DNA from: Typha latifolia
Lineage: Eukaryota; Streptophyta; Magnoliopsida; Poales; Typhaceae
NCBI GenBank assembly: GCA_019914945.1
Contig: CM034112.1
Location: 7,448,001-7,512,000, forward strand
Length of the DNA: 64,000 bases
Reading direction: 5' to 3'
The notes under the pieces were generated by a model. The model saw only the letters and a program-made list of their open reading frames with translations. It was not told the origin of the DNA and made no database searches. A program made the translations under genes and the position numbers. This document shows, in pieces, positions 23,091-35,775 of the stretch. Each line of letters begins with the position of its first letter. The stretch's first letter is position 1.

Positions 23091-23914
23091 TGATACACTT
23101 AGTTAGGATATTTTTTTATTGCATTAGATATTTATTTTTATTAAAATAAAATTCATGTAGGTCGCGTTCGAACACAAGAGGGGTCGCATTCGAACGTCCT
23201 TGCAAACGCCTTCATTAGGTTCACAAATACAGATAATGCATATTGTGTGTTCAAACGCGGTCGGGCAAGTTCGAATGCCTGCACCGCGTTCTCATAGATA
23301 GAGATGGAGCTTTTTGGGTGCGTTCGAACGATCGGACACTTTCGAATGCGATCGATGGGAATCCTCTAGAATTAGGGTTTCATATTGTTTTGGACTTATT
23401 GGTTAGCCTCTATAAATATGTGGATAACAGCCAACTTTATTATGCTATTGGATTATTGATTTTTTGCCTCCTATATTTTTTCTAGACTTTTTCCTCCTCC
23501 CTCTTCACCATCCTTCTATCTCTACAATTGACAAGTTTCTCCTAACTTCTAATCTCCCTCGACTGTCGAGCCATCCTTTTCTTTGAGATCTCGACCACTT
23601 CATTCCCTTCATGTACTTTCCTTAATCACATCCACCATCCACCTTCATCTCCATATCCATTCATAACCTTAACATCCACTCCACCCATCACCATCACCAT
23701 TACCCACGTTATTCCGTATTTTCATCCCTGCTACAGTTCAAATCTGCGAAGGGCATAAATACAAAAGTTGTAGATCAAAAAGTTACAGACCTAACTCAAT
23801 TTGTTTCGTAATTTTTTGACTAACAAAGAATATGTGATAAATATTTTTTCACGGTTACGCGAACTGATTCCTATAATACATTCAGATCTTTAAGGAATCG
23901 TAGCGTAGCCTATA
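23091..23914 (+). repeat. G3 3' LTR
   Basis: It starts TGATACACTTAGTTAGG and ends near GTAGCCTATA. It aligns with the 5' LTR through the TTCGAACGC region, a CT-rich leader and the GGGCATAAATAC block. Confidence 0.85.
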
Positions 23915-25108
23915 TTTGGTTACAATAAACGATTCATGCAAGAAACAACTAATCAAATCTAAAATGCAATAACAAAGGATTCTACTCTGTCCAACCCAAT
24001 CGTCACGCTAGCTCATGCTAGTTTGAACTCATATTTGGATTTAGTCTGGACCGTATTTTGTATCTTTTGAAGGTAGCAAGATGTATGAAAGCAAGGCGGT
24101 GGCCAGTTCCATATTTTATAGAGGATATTCGGTGTTCCATGTTAGCATCATTCTACCGATCTTCATTAAAAATTTCAGCACCATTGTTGCACTTATCATT
24201 GATTACTTGAAAAGTGAAAACTTTTAGGTGGATTAAAGCGGTACAAAGAGCTTTGAACTACTGAAGAAGAATACATGCCTATATATATTCCATTACCCGG
24301 CCGTTTCGGAGTCACCATGGGAGGAAGTTAAAATTGACTTTGTGCTTGGGCTACCGTAAAAGCTTTGGGTGAAAACGGCGTCAGGATTAAATTGGAACTG
24401 ATCCGATTACGTATCCAAGTTTTGTCGCATATGAGTTGAGATTTAATTTCCTACTCGTATTAATATGTGAATTCATATCTGTATTAAAATAGTCTACGAG
24501 GATATATCTATGGGTTGAAGAATAATATCCGGATCAATATATGTATATCATTGAGTTTCAAAAAAATTATAAAAATAGTGATATAAAAACACTCTTTTTA
24601 ATATATTTATATGAGTCTTTAATCTAGTTTCTATAAATATTTACTAATTATATGATAAATTCTTATACATTTAAGAGGCTCGCATAATATATGCACAAGT
24701 TAACCTTATCTTACATGTCCCTTAAAGCTGGGGAGTGTGAATATTAAGATAAACCAACATGCAAATCAACCGCTGAGGTTGAGTTTTACCATTTTCATCC
24801 AACAGGGAATAACTGTAGAAAAATCATGTGAAACGGTCAATCAACCAAAGCTTGGCAAGCACCTGAAATTTTCTAAGCGCTGCCAACAGTCACCTGCACG
24901 AGGAATTTACGACGGAGCTCTAGACCACATTAGATGTCTCTGGAGTCGCTTACTACTCTTTTCTATACGCCCACGTTTCAAACCCAACGGCTCATTCGTG
25001 TCACCAAAAGAAGCTCTCTCTTGCCGCTTTTACTTCATTAAACTCCCCCTACTACCTTTCTTCTCCATACTCAAAGCAACTCAACTCTTCATATTGGGCG
25101 AAACAAAA
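23915..25108. other. Intergenic DNA and HSP90 promoter region
   Basis: No gene is seen from 23915 to about 24700. The last 400 bp should hold the HSP90 promoter and 5' leader. A TATA-like TTCTATAC lies near 24960. By eye I find no clean heat-shock element (alternating GAA/TTC with 2-bp gaps); the nearest is GAAATTTTC near 24865, with the wrong spacing. Confidence 0.45.
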
Positions 25109-27463
25109 ATGGCAGACGTGCATATGGGCGAGCCGGAGGTCTTCGCCTTCCAGGCAGAGATCAACCAACTCCTCAGCCTCATCATCAATACTTTCTACTC
25201 CAACAAGGAGATCTTCCTCCGCGAGCTCATCAGCAACGCCTCTGATGTATGTATCTACTAATTATCTTAATTTGAACTCGACTTGTAGTAAACTTTTTTG
25301 TGCTTGTACTTAGTTCCTTTGGATTAATTATTTCTAGGCGTTGGATAAGATACGCTACGAGAGCCTAACGGACCGGAGCAAGCTCGAGTCTCAGCCGGAG
25401 CTCTTCATCCGTATCGTGCCGGATAAGGTGCACAAGACCCTCTCCGTTACCGATAGCGGCGTCGGCATGACCAAAGCTGGTGAGTTAATTACATTCTATT
25501 AAATTGTTCGTAGGATCAGTAGTAATTTCTGTACTACTTGTACGTGGTTTTCTTGTAGATTTGGTGAACAACTTGGGCACGATCGCGAGGTCCGGGACGA
25601 AGGAGTTCATGGAGGCATTGCAAGCCGGCGCCGACGTGAGCATGATCGGGCAATTCGGCGTTGGATTTTACTCGGCGTATTTGGTTGCTGAGAAAGTTAT
25701 TGTTACTACTAAGCACAACGATGACGACCAGTACGTTTGGGAGTCTCAAGCTGGCGGTTCCTTCGTAGTTGGCAAAGATGTCGATGGTGAGCCCCTTGGA
25801 AGGGGTACCAAGGTCACTCTTTTCCTCAAGGAGGATCAGGTAATTAATTTGGTTACATTTCTAATAATGTAAGTTTATTGGAATCCAAATATATTTTCCA
25901 TTTTCATATATGTAGCAAGAATTCTTGGAAGAGAGGAGGCTGAAGGATTTGGTGAGGAAGCACTCAGAGTTCATTAGCTATCCTATCTATCTGTTAGTTG
26001 AGAAAACTGCAGAGAAAGAGATTAGTGATGACGAGGATGGGGAGGGCAAGAAGGAAGAGGAAGGCGAAGTCGAAGAAGTCGACGAAGAGAAGGAGAAGAA
26101 GCCCAAGAGGAAGAAGGTGAAGGAGGTAACCCATGAATGGGAGCTCATTAACAAGCAGAAGCCCATCTGGCTTCGCAAACCAGAGGAGGTCTCCAAAGAG
26201 GAGTACAGCTCCTTCTACAAGAGCTTGACGAACGACTGGGAGGATCCCCTCGCTTACAAACACTTCTCCGTCGAAGGGCAGCTCGAATTCAAAGCCATCC
26301 TCTTCGTTCCTCGGAGAGCTCCGTTCGATCTGTTCGATACCAGAAAGAAGCCCAACAACATCAAGCTATACGTCAGAAGAGTGTTCATCATGGACAACTG
26401 CGAAGAGCTCATCCCAGAGTGGCTCAGCTTCGTGAAGGGCGTCGTCGATTCCGATGATCTACCGCTCAATATTTCCCGAGAGATGCTGCAGCAAAACAAG
26501 ATCCTGAAGGTGATAAGGAAGAATCTAGTGAAGAAATGCATCGAGCTATTCTTCGAGATCGCGGAGAACAAGGAGGATTACAACAAGTTCTACGAGGCGT
26601 TCTCGAAGAACATCAAGTTGGGCATCCACGAGGACAGCCAGAATAGGCCAAAGTTGGCCGATCTCCTTCGGTACTACTCGACCAAGAGCGGCGACGAGAT
26701 GACGAGCTTGAGGGACTATGTGACTCGGATAAAGGAGGGGCAGAACGAGATCTACTACATCACAGGGGAGAGCAAGAAGGCCGTGGAGAACTCGCCGTTC
26801 TTGGAGAAGCTAAAGCGAAAGGGCTACGAGGTGCTCTTCATGGTCGACGCGATCGACGAGTTCTCTGTGTCTCAACTCAAGGAGTACGACGGGAAGAAGC
26901 TCGTGTCGGCGACGAAGGAAGGGCTCAAGCTCGACGACCCAAGAGAGGATAAGAGGAAAGAGGAAAAGAAGGCGGACTTCGAGCCTCTTTGCAAGACGAT
27001 AAAGGAGATCCTTGGAGACAAGGTGGAGAAGGTGGTGGTCTCCGACCGGCTCATGGACTCGCCGTGCTGCTTGGTGACCGGCGAGTACGGTTGGACGGCG
27101 AACATGGAGCGGATCATGAAGGCGCAGGCACTGAGAGATAGCAGCATGAGCGCGTACATGGCGAGCAAGAAGACCATGGAGATTAACCCGGAGAATGGAA
27201 TCCTGCGAGAGTTGAAGAAGAGAGTGGAGGAGGATAAGAACGATAAGACGGTGAAGGATCTGGTGATGCTGCTCTACGAGACTGCGCTGCTTAATTCCGG
27301 GTTCAGCTTGGAAGATCCGAATACTTTTGCCGGGAGGATTCATAGGATGCTGAAGCTTGGGTTGGGTATTGACGAGGAGGAGATGGGTGGGGAGGATGCC
27401 GACATGCCGGCTACGGAGGAGGAGAAGGTTGATGAGGAGAGCAAGATGGAAGAGGTGGACTAG
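25109..27463 (+). CDS. HSP90: Cytosolic heat shock protein 90
   Basis: There are four exons: 25109-25246, 25338-25479, 25559-25839 and 25916-27463, with GT-AG introns (702 aa, normal for plant cytosolic HSP90). The start [20 protein letters not shown] has no transit or signal peptide. ATPase-domain motifs are [52 protein letters not shown] and [14 protein letters not shown] highly charged linker (about 214-250) follows, then the client-binding middle domain with [20 protein letters not shown]. The dimerisation domain ends in MEEVD, the docking site for TPR co-chaperones. The ATPase Glu/Asp and Gly motifs look intact. It folds kinases, receptors and other clients in an ATP cycle. The N-terminal insert DVHMGEP and the lack of KDEL exclude the ER form. 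The upstream in-frame open sequence from 24737 is not family-like, so I use the ATG at 25109. Confidence 0.96.
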
Positions 27464-27786
27464 ATGATGATGACGTGGAAGAGTGCTTAGTTGTGGATGC
27501 GTATAGGGGTTTACTTTGAAGTCACTGTTTGGTTTGGTGACTTAATAATTTCTTTTCTCTTTCGCCCTTGTGGCTTTTGCTTATTGTATAGTTTGGTGAT
27601 ATCAGCAGTGTTTGTGTAAATACTTTGTATTTTCAATCTACTGTTTCTTGTATAGTTTTGGGATCACTATCTATCTCCCTCTATTCCATTCATTTTTGTG
27701 CAACCTTTGCTTTTCTCTCTTACTCCTTTTGTTTCTTTGGGTATTAATTATGGTTATTCTTTATGTATTAAAGGCGTGGTGAGTCC
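27464..27786 (+). other. HSP90 3' untranslated flank
   Basis: A T-rich flank with repeated TTGTATAGTTT words is consistent with a plant 3' UTR. No exact poly(A) site is assigned. The hAT element begins about 330 bp after the stop codon. Confidence 0.5.
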
Positions 27787-27794
27787 ATGGTCCT

Positions 27795-29263
27795 AGAGGA
27801 GGTGGCAATCGGGTCGGGTTAAGCGGGTTCAGGTCGGATTAGATTTGGGTCGGGTCAACTTTACCCTAATACGAACACGATCTGATTAATAAACGGATTA
27901 TATTTATTAAACAAGAACACGACCCGATTATTAAACGGGTAACATGACACGACCCATCTAACCCGTTTAATAAACGGGTCGTGTTAACACGACACAGTAA
28001 CACGACCCGTCTAACCCATTAAATAAACGGATCGTCTTAACACGACCCGTCTAACCCGATTACCCTGTATAAAATTTAAAATTTATTAATTTATTCTATA
28101 TAAATAATGTGTTAAACAAATTAACCTATTATCATCTCAAAACTCATTCAAACATAAAGCTGCAGTAATTAAAGCAATCGATGTTCAACAATCATTTCCT
28201 TCTTTCGTCCTCATTAACAATTTCTTCAGTAATTAAAGCTGCAGTAGGCTTTGGTGCACTAGAAGCACTAAAGGTTCCAGCTAATATGGAGTTCGATGTA
28301 TGTTCCAAGGACCGCCTGCGCTTTGCGTTCTTTCTATTGTATCGAAATGCAAAGTTTATGCTTCCAGCTGGTAATGTATTGATGGCTTCAACAGCAGCTC
28401 CAACATGTTTAGCTATTTTAGAGGAAATATTGTCAACCTTGATCAATGATGTCTCCCTGCCAAAAATAAAATGATGAGATTTAAAAAGCAGAACATAAAA
28501 ATGTTAGAACCAGATGTTATTATACAAGCTGCATAGCCTGCATAGCATAATATAATAGCAAAGTAATAACAATGAACAAATCGTAAATACATGTTAAAGC
28601 AATATGGCAAGCCACAATAATATCTAACCTAGGAAGTGAGGAACTATTAGGAATACATGAACAAATCTGCTACCTTTGCTGTAGTAATCTCAAGCCAAAA
28701 TGCCAAATTGTTAAGGACAAAAGAGGAGACACATCTGGAAAACACGAAGCAACACATCTCAACTAGACCACCGACGTAGCAAGTGCCGCCGATGACGATT
28801 AGGTTCGGCTATTGGTTACAGTGAAGGACAGCAGCGAGGGTGAAGGCGGCAGGCACTGGCGGTAAAGGTTAGGGCAAATGGGGAAGAGATCTGACGAGGG
28901 TGAGGGGGTTTGAGAGATTCAGAGAGAGAGGAGGTGAGAGGCACTCGGACAAAGGCGGAGACGGAGGTGGGAGTCGGGAGGCACCACGGATGGAGGCAGT
29001 TGGAAAGATTCGGAGACAGAGGAGGCGTAGAGGCACTGCGGACGGACGCCAACGAACTCTCGAGGCAGATGGCAATTGGAGACTAAGCGGGAGGCACCGC
29101 GGCAGGCGGTAGATGGCGATCAGAGAGATTGGAGGGAGAGAGAGAGAGGAGGCGTGGCGAAATCTTTTTGCGGTGAGATGAGGCGGCTACGGGCTGCGAC
29201 TGTGATGGAGAGTGGAGAGAGTAAGTGAACGATTTAGGTTTTAGAGTTTAGTTAGCTTTTATA

Positions 29264-29294
<31 letters not shown>

Positions 29295-29520
29295 GGGTTG
29301 ACGGGTTGGCGGGTTAACCCAACCCGACCCAACCCGTATACTTAAACGTAACGAGTCAAAATGGGTCAGCTATATAAACCCGAACACGACCCGATTATTA
29401 AAGGGGTTAGGCAGGTTGATCCGTTTATGACCTGAACCCGATTATACTAAACCCAAACCCGATTAAAAGCCGGGTTATCGTGTCGAGTTATCGGGTTGGG
29501 TCAAGATTTGCCACTCCTAC
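27795..29520. mobile_element. Non-autonomous hAT-type DNA element
   Basis: The left end AGAGGAGGTGGCAATC and the right end (complement GTAGGAGTGGCAAATC) are imperfect inverted repeats of the plant hAT type. The 8-bp sequence ATGGTCCT flanks both ends (27787-27794 and 29521-29528). Subterminal regions are crowded with CACGACCCG and TAACCCG words in both orientations, as expected for transposase binding. The inside has AT-rich DNA, a GC-rich 28780-29210 block and (TA)n near 29260. No hAT transposase is recognisable. The 97-codon frame at 28181-28474 and its antisense frame have no known domain. Confidence 0.9.
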
Positions 29521-29528
29521 ATGGTCCT

Positions 29529-30953
29529 GGCAAAGGACCGTTAGACACAGATATTAATAATATTAATAGAAGGGCATCTACTTATGTTTCTAATTGACAA
29601 ATGAAGCAACCTAGGAAAAATAGATATTTTAGGCTGAAATAAAATGATTCAATCTATTGTGGTCTAAAATGTTAAAATTAGAAATCTTGATAGTTTCTAT
29701 CTTAACCAATGAATTTTACCTTTAGTTTTCATTGAGTTTTTGTTGCTATTGTTTCATCTTGGTTGAAACTTCAAACTATGGTTTGAAATCTACTTTGCTA
29801 TATTTGGACTTTGCGATGGAGTGAATCCACATAATTGGGTATTATCCTCACAAATTATTTTTATACAAATTTTTCTACACCATATCATAGTAAACTTTGT
29901 AAGTATAATTATTATATAATGACAACTTTATGGACAAAAAATACTTACCAAACGTGATGTATAAAATGTAAATTATGTATGATCATGTCATACTACTAGT
30001 GAAAGATTGATGCGTGTGAAGAAATCCAAGTCCTAGACAAAGAATAACCAAATTCGACATAACTACAAAAATATGTTTAGATCAAGTCTTATGTAATTCG
30101 AAACGTAGCATGACTTTCAGCTTGAATCACTTAAGAAATATAAGTTTGGTGCGAATAGATTCAAGCTTAGTTCAAACCAATTGATAAAATTTGAAGTAGG
30201 AAAGTTCAAAAACGTTTGAACCTAAAATTTCTTTTGCAATTCACCAAGTTCAAATAAGAGGTGCTCCTCACACCAAACAAAAGGATTAAAAAGGCTATGA
30301 AAGTTACAACAACATAAACGAACTTCAAGTAATACCTGTTCGAGTTCTAAGATCTCTCACGGAGCTTATTTTCTACCAAAGTACGGGAGAGATACTACAA
30401 TTATCTAAATTAGGATTCAGATATATTGAAGCACTTAGAGGAGAAGACCGAGTCATCATCAAACTTCTGCAACACTTGTTTTGAAGATTAATCTATAGCT
30501 CGGTTGTGAGCCAAAAATGGATCCAAATAGAATCTTCTACAGCACTTCATTGCGTAGGATGCGCCTAAGTGGACAATTAAACACTTAGGCATTGGATTGT
30601 TGGGAGGGATTGTAAATACTTTTTGTTTCTATGACTTGGTGAAATAGATTGATCATGTTTGTTGGTCCGTAGTTTTATTATTATTTTTGTACTCTCGACG
30701 GAGAGAAATTTTTCATGTTAAAAAATTAGTTCATGTTCTGTTTGTTTTTTCCTACTTGATCTTATTTTTGTGCTTTCCATATCTTTTCTGGCCTATGATT
30801 TCTCTCTAGAAATGTCAGTTGTTGTTGGAGCATGTTCCTCTTATTCAAAAGGAGATCTATAAACTATTAGACCTCTACTCCTATATGGTTCTAATTATCT
30901 ATATTGTAAAGCTAGGATGAGAATCTTCTTAAGTCTGTAAATGAGAGGTTGTG
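29529..30953. other. AT-rich intergenic DNA
   Basis: No gene, RNA or clear repeat is seen. It is the left flank of the copia insertion. Confidence 0.4.
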
Positions 30954-30958
30954 GTTGT

Positions 30959-31793
30959 TGAAAAAATACCTAGACACACATATGTATCTAAATCCTAGGC
31001 AAAAATATCACTCGTTTGCTTAAATAAAATCAGAAAAATATTTAAAAAATAAAAGCAGAGATGAACGCCAAGATTTTAACGTGGAAAAACCACGGATCCA
31101 AACTCCGTCTTGCTCGCTAGAACCCACGATTCACCGCCTCTCATGATTGTTATCCAACCTCAGTAGCCCTTGAGATTGATCTTTCGTCTAGATAGCCCTT
31201 AAGATGAAAGATTAAGCTTTGTAGAAGAGTAGGACCTTGTTGGTTGAAGAAACGATGTAGCCTCAAGAGTTGACCTTCAAATTGCTTCACCAACCACCCT
31301 AGAGTTAGGGTATCACTATACTTATATAAGATCTTCAAGATAAAGCCAAATCCAAGTCTTATCCGAACTCACGAAAGTCTAAAAATTGCAAACTTCGTAG
31401 GTGCGTTCGAACGCGGCCCGGGTGCATTCGAACGGCCTGACTTGATCTCAGGTGCGTTCGAACGGGCCCAACTGCGTTCGAACGCAGCGGCTTGATTTTC
31501 ACAGGTTGCATTCGAACGGCCAAGGTTGCGTTCGAATGTGCGCAGAAACAACACTTATTGTTTGTACGAACGTCTGCACTCGCGTTCGAATGCGCTTCTG
31601 AACGCGGTGTTACTCTCTGTGCGAACGCGTGAGCTCTCGTTCGAACGTGCTTGTGAACTCGTAAACTCTTCTTCTCCATTAATCTTGCAATTCTTTAAAA
31701 CAAATACTTTCTAGACTTGTATAAATACTCATATATATGTATAAAAACACTTAAAATATTTTGTTCACAATTGCCAACAATAAAAACCTAACA
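30959..31793 (-). repeat. Copia 3' LTR
   Basis: In plus view it runs from TGAAAAAATACCTAGACACA to AAAACCTAACA. It carries about eight GCGTTCGAACGC-like palindromes at 31400-31655. It lacks roughly 130 bp present in the 5' LTR near 42225-42345. Confidence 0.9.
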
Positions 31794-31805
31794 ATCTCCC
31801 CCTTT
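31794..31805 (-). other. Copia polypurine tract
   Basis: AAAGGGGGAGAT on the minus strand directly abuts the 3' LTR. Confidence 0.85.
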
Positions 31806-32149
31806 GGCAATTTGTGACAAAACATCTAGTTTACAATAATTACAAAGAATCCTAAATGAGCATTCAACAAGTCTAAAAGTTTTAGCACTTCAATCCCTGC
31901 AAATAAAAAATATACCAATCCAAGATCAAGTGAAAATAACTTGAAGTGAAAGATCATACATTATCATAAACTCCCCCTAAAGTCATCCCTTACTCCCCCT
32001 AAAACATACGATCTCTTTTAAACTAACTCTCTCCCTTTTTGACACAAATTACCAAAGACTAAGAACTAGGAGGAAACTGACAATGGAGAATCGACAGAAC
32101 CGAGTCGAGCACTGTCCCCTAATGAGCTTGCTCAGCCTGTAAGTCATTC

Positions 32150-33112
32150 ACGGCCAACTATAAGTCCTGCACTTGAGTGCTAAGCTGATCAAACCGTTTA
32201 GAGAACTGTGGAGACTCTCCCTCAGGGTGATAGGAGTCATCGTCAGAGCTGTCACCAGAAATGTCTCGGGTTGATCGACGTTCAGCGGCGGAAGAGGAGG
32301 TCGGCTTGTAAGGAGACGGTTGATCATGAGCTTGACTCCTCTTAATTGTGATCCAATCCAATGGTTTCTGTGCAGTAATAGATGCTTCAGTGGTGTCCAC
32401 TCTCACACCACTCTGCGTGCACACTTTGGTGATAAAAATACCAAACGGCAAACCTTCACGAGGAGCTTCTTTTTTAGCAGCTGTCAAAATAGAATCATAG
32501 ATTACAGCAGCCAAATCAATAGAAACATTGACAATATCTCATGAAGGAGGAAGGCCTGGTCCTAACGGATACTAGAATGCTGAGTCTTTGGAGTGATATT
32601 GTAAAGACAAATGAGATGTAACATGTGAGCCACTGATGTCAGTTTCGTGTGTGGCATCATGTTACCTATCCAACCTTTCCCTTGTATTAACACATTACCA
32701 GCATAATCATGAACATAATGAAGAGTAGAAGATGGATACTCGAACTCGCCATCAGAAAGTTGGAATTCAGCATGGATGACCTCAAAGTCCAAGTACAGAG
32801 AGACCCCATTACTGAAAAACTCTCGAACAACCTCTACATATGTTGTTCATCCATCCGACACACTAACAACCATCCTCGCTCAGTGAACATCTTCTCTATC
32901 CCCAAGGCAGCAAAATCAGAGATAACAACCGACCTTTCACAGATTATTGGTCGAGTGCGAAAATTATGTTTGTATCTCCCTACAGCAGTTGATGAAGAAA
33001 ACTTGGGAGCCGAAGATGGTGAGGAAGACGGGCTTGGCTTCTTGGAAACTGTAGCTTTTTTAGGCATTCTAGGGAGAAACAAATCACAAGATTCAACACA
33101 TGCCCAAAGCAT
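32150..33112 (-). pseudogene. Copia third ORF (downstream of pol)
   Basis: Read right to left, the ORF is in two or three frames: 33112-32834 (MPKKATVSKKPSPSSSPSS, then GRYKHNFRTRPIICERSV and GIEKMFTERGW), 32792-32562 (VIHAEFQLSDGEF, LTSVAHMLHLICLYNITP), and 32514-32158 (GLPFGIFITKVCTQSGVRVD, then a Ser/Asp-rich tail). The RPIICERSV...RGW pattern resembles the putative plant transposon protein domain found in extra ORFs of plant retroelements. I see no clear transmembrane segment, so an envelope role is not supported. The position between pol and the PPT on the sense strand is that of the extra ORF in Sirevirus-like elements. Frameshifts make it a pseudogene. Confidence 0.65.
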
Positions 33113-34316
33113 ACAAAAAATAATAAGAAAGCCAAAAAAATCTTAGAAACCATGAAAGCCCTAAGTGAAATCCATCTTCCACTAGAAAAAGCTAAGTTGT
33201 CACGTTCAATCGCTCAAGAAACATCAAGATATTAACTATAACGTGATCAAACCTCAAAAACGCACGAAATTAACTAAGATCAAGAGGCTAATTTGAATAA
33301 AAAATAAGAAATTGTATGCACGATCATAACTCGCAAAAAGTGAAGAAAATTTTGAAGATTCAGCCGAAAGACTCTAGATCCGGAGGAGAAACAGCCTTTG
33401 AAAGAGTTTGAAGTGAAAATTTTGATGAAAAACGTGAAGATCTTGATGATTTGGGAGAGAGGAAACAAAGGGTTCCTAGGGTTTGAAAGGAGGAAGATGA
33501 AAACCCTTGGGTTCGGACGCAATATTTAAAGAACCCCCGAGTGCGTTCGAACGCACCAGTCTACGCGTTCGAACCCGCCAAGCACCACGTTCGAACTCAA
33601 GAAGCCTGTGTTCGAATGCCATTTTTTTTTAATTCAGTAAAAAAATCTAAAAAATATTTTTTGAGATGCACCACTAAAAATTTAAAATAGATTCAAAACA
33701 TAAAATATGACAATCAAAGGAAATAAGTCATACCCAGATCAATCAAATAATTAAGAGCACATTATGATCAACTCTAATGCATCACTCACATTATAAATTA
33801 ATCTTGATTGATCATAACAATATGCATATGCAAGTTAGCATAGACAACATGAAACAATCTTCTTAAAGAAACTTTTCTATTTTAAACAATGATCCAACAC
33901 AGTAGTCAAACCGACTTAGTATATAATTTTGTATTTTCGACTTATTCACCAGAACTTGACATAAATTTTTCCTGTATTTTTTTTTTTTGCACTGAACCCA
34001 TATAGGTGCAATGATGGCTTTCACACATGAGTAGGTAGCCCTTTTCTTGTAGTACATATCAAACAATGTGCAAACTGATATTCACATATATCAACCTTTT
34101 TTTTTTGAAATTTTTTTTAAGCAATGTACTGAGTCAAATTGGACTTTAAACAATATGGCTTTCACACTAATTCATTGTAGCTCTTTTCATTGATCTTTTA
34201 TGAACACATTAGTGATGAGTAAGTATGAGGTCAAACTGTGCAAATCAAGGTCAATATTGAGCTATCTAAGAAAATATTTTATGATGTCATGCTCACTCAA
34301 GAATATACACACATTA
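33113..34316 (-). other. Copia spacer between pol and third ORF
   Basis: This is mostly AT-rich, non-coding-like DNA. Positions 33540-33620 carry four TTCGAAC/TTCGAATGC words, so the LTR palindrome module also occurs inside the element, just upstream of the third ORF. Confidence 0.5.
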
Positions 34317-34654
34317 TTATGGCATTAAATTTAATTTAATTATTATAGAAGTCGAGAGAGTGAATAAATCAGAAATGACACAATATACTACAAAATGACA
34401 AAATTGACTATAATAACTCATAATCAAGAAAAAGTCATATTTATATGTCAAGAATATATTTTTTGAATCTAGAAGTGCAACATTTTTTTTAAAAAAGAAA
34501 CTCTCGACAAATCTAAGATTGAAACCAAAAAAAATCAGAGTAAAAGAAAACCTAAAAAAACAATAATAAATAAAAACATACAAACCAAAACACAAATCCC
34601 GAAAGAAATCAGTCCAAAGATACTCAAATCTTTGTACATCCAAAGGTTTTGTAA
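34317..34654 (-). pseudogene. Copia RNase H C-terminal tail (cut by LTR insertion)
   Basis: The tail LFTKPLDVQRFEYLWTDFFRD is the usual end of copia RNase H. It continues the frame broken at 37480 by the solo LTR, with the ACAAA duplication on each side. True pol sequence ends shortly after FFRD; the rest is AT-rich readthrough. Confidence 0.85.
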
Positions 34655-35582
34655 ACAAATGTAACACCCACAACCCTAAACACGTGCATGGCACAAGCCC
34701 ACATAGCACGTGCGTGGCATCTGACCATTTGCTTAGTTACTAACAATTAAATAAACCTATATCAACATCATAAATTTATTCACAACATCTAAACTAAGAA
34801 TAAAACAAGTTTAATTGTCAATAATAAACGGATAACCCTACTTGGGCCCCACATAAGCCACAACACATTATCAAAAGCTTTTCACGACAACATATACACC
34901 ATGGTGATATTTACATAATTATACAAGTATAAAGTCACTTGCTAGAATATAAGACAAGGATAAAGACACACTTTGGAGGATGTCTACTAATACATCAAAT
35001 AAGATAACTCATCTAGCGCAAAACACTAACCAAACACCACTCTTCACCCACTGGCAAGATCTCTAAGGGAGTATCCTGCTCCACTCATTCACATAGGTTT
35101 TTGGAAAGGAGAAAACAAAGAGAGTCATGAGCTAAAGGCTTAGTGAATAGATCTTACCATGAATCAGTGATGTCAAATAGAGAGTAAATCATGTACTGGA
35201 TAATATGAATCAGAAAGCAGCATGATGCCATGTATGAGCATGTATATATGTATCCTCAATGATATATATATGAATGAAGTCAATTCTCATGAATGAGCAT
35301 ATTATATCCTCAACAAAAAATATATCACATGATGAAATTACCATATAACATCACTGAATATAACAACATATCATGTATAACAATTATGATCCAATGATAC
35401 TAGTCACATCAATGATGATGCATGATTCATGCCAACCACTAGATAATCATATATGCTAGAAGCACATATAATCCATATATTTCTCACCATCACAATCATC
35501 CGTCTCAACTCTGAATATCATCCACCATGCTGGGCTACGATATCCGGCCCCAAACTCGATACACATCATGTCACAAGCTCAA

Positions 35583-35775
35583 AGCATACCCTGTCATATG
35601 CTAAGAGTATCTCTGTAGATAAATCATACTCTACCATACGCTAAGGGTATATTAGAATAAAGTAATCATACCCTGCCATACGCTAAGAGTATATCAATGA
35701 TAATTGTACCATGTCATACGCTAAGAGTACAACCATCAGCCATCACCATACTCTGCCATACAAGTATGTCCAGTA
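35583..35775. repeat. Tandem array in family-3 LTR
   Basis: About five units of 40-50 bp each carry TACCCTGCCATACGCTAAGA-like words. The unit pairs TACCCT with a downstream AGAGTAT/AGGGTAT. The same array exists in the copies at 52460-52620 and, inverted, at 60690-60790. Confidence 0.75.

Larger units (their letters stand above)
19479..23914 (+). mobile_element. Ty3/gypsy element G3, internally deleted
   Basis: The 5' LTR is at 19479-20255, a PBS array at 20251-20411, gag and protease at about 20412-22480, pol remnants to 23070, a purine tract, and the 3' LTR at 23091-23914. RT palm, RNase H and the integrase core are missing, so it could only have moved with help from another element. The flanks (ACAAA or CAAAT left, TTTGG right) do not match, so no clean target duplication is visible. 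Confidence 0.85.

Noticed and set aside
24737..25108. In-frame upstream extension of HSP90
   Set aside because: The added 124 residues do not resemble any HSP90 or a transit peptide, and the ATG at 25109 matches the family start.
26810..27343. 177-codon antisense open frame
   Set aside because: It lies within HSP90 exon 4 and is a shadow of its GC-rich codons; no domain is seen.
28192..28446. hAT transposase fragment
   Set aside because: No BED zinc finger or hAT dimerisation motif can be seen in either strand of the element.
31400..31655. TTCGAA words as tRNA B-box promoters (Pol III)
   Set aside because: The B box needs GTTCGANNC; in GTTCGAACGC the ninth base is G, and there is no A box or tRNA-like fold.
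31400..31655. TTCGAA words as heat-shock elements
   Set aside because: Heat-shock elements need a two-base gap between TTC and GAA; here the gap is zero.
32150..33112. Envelope gene in the copia third ORF
   Set aside because: No signal peptide or transmembrane segment is visible, so only the neutral term third ORF is used.
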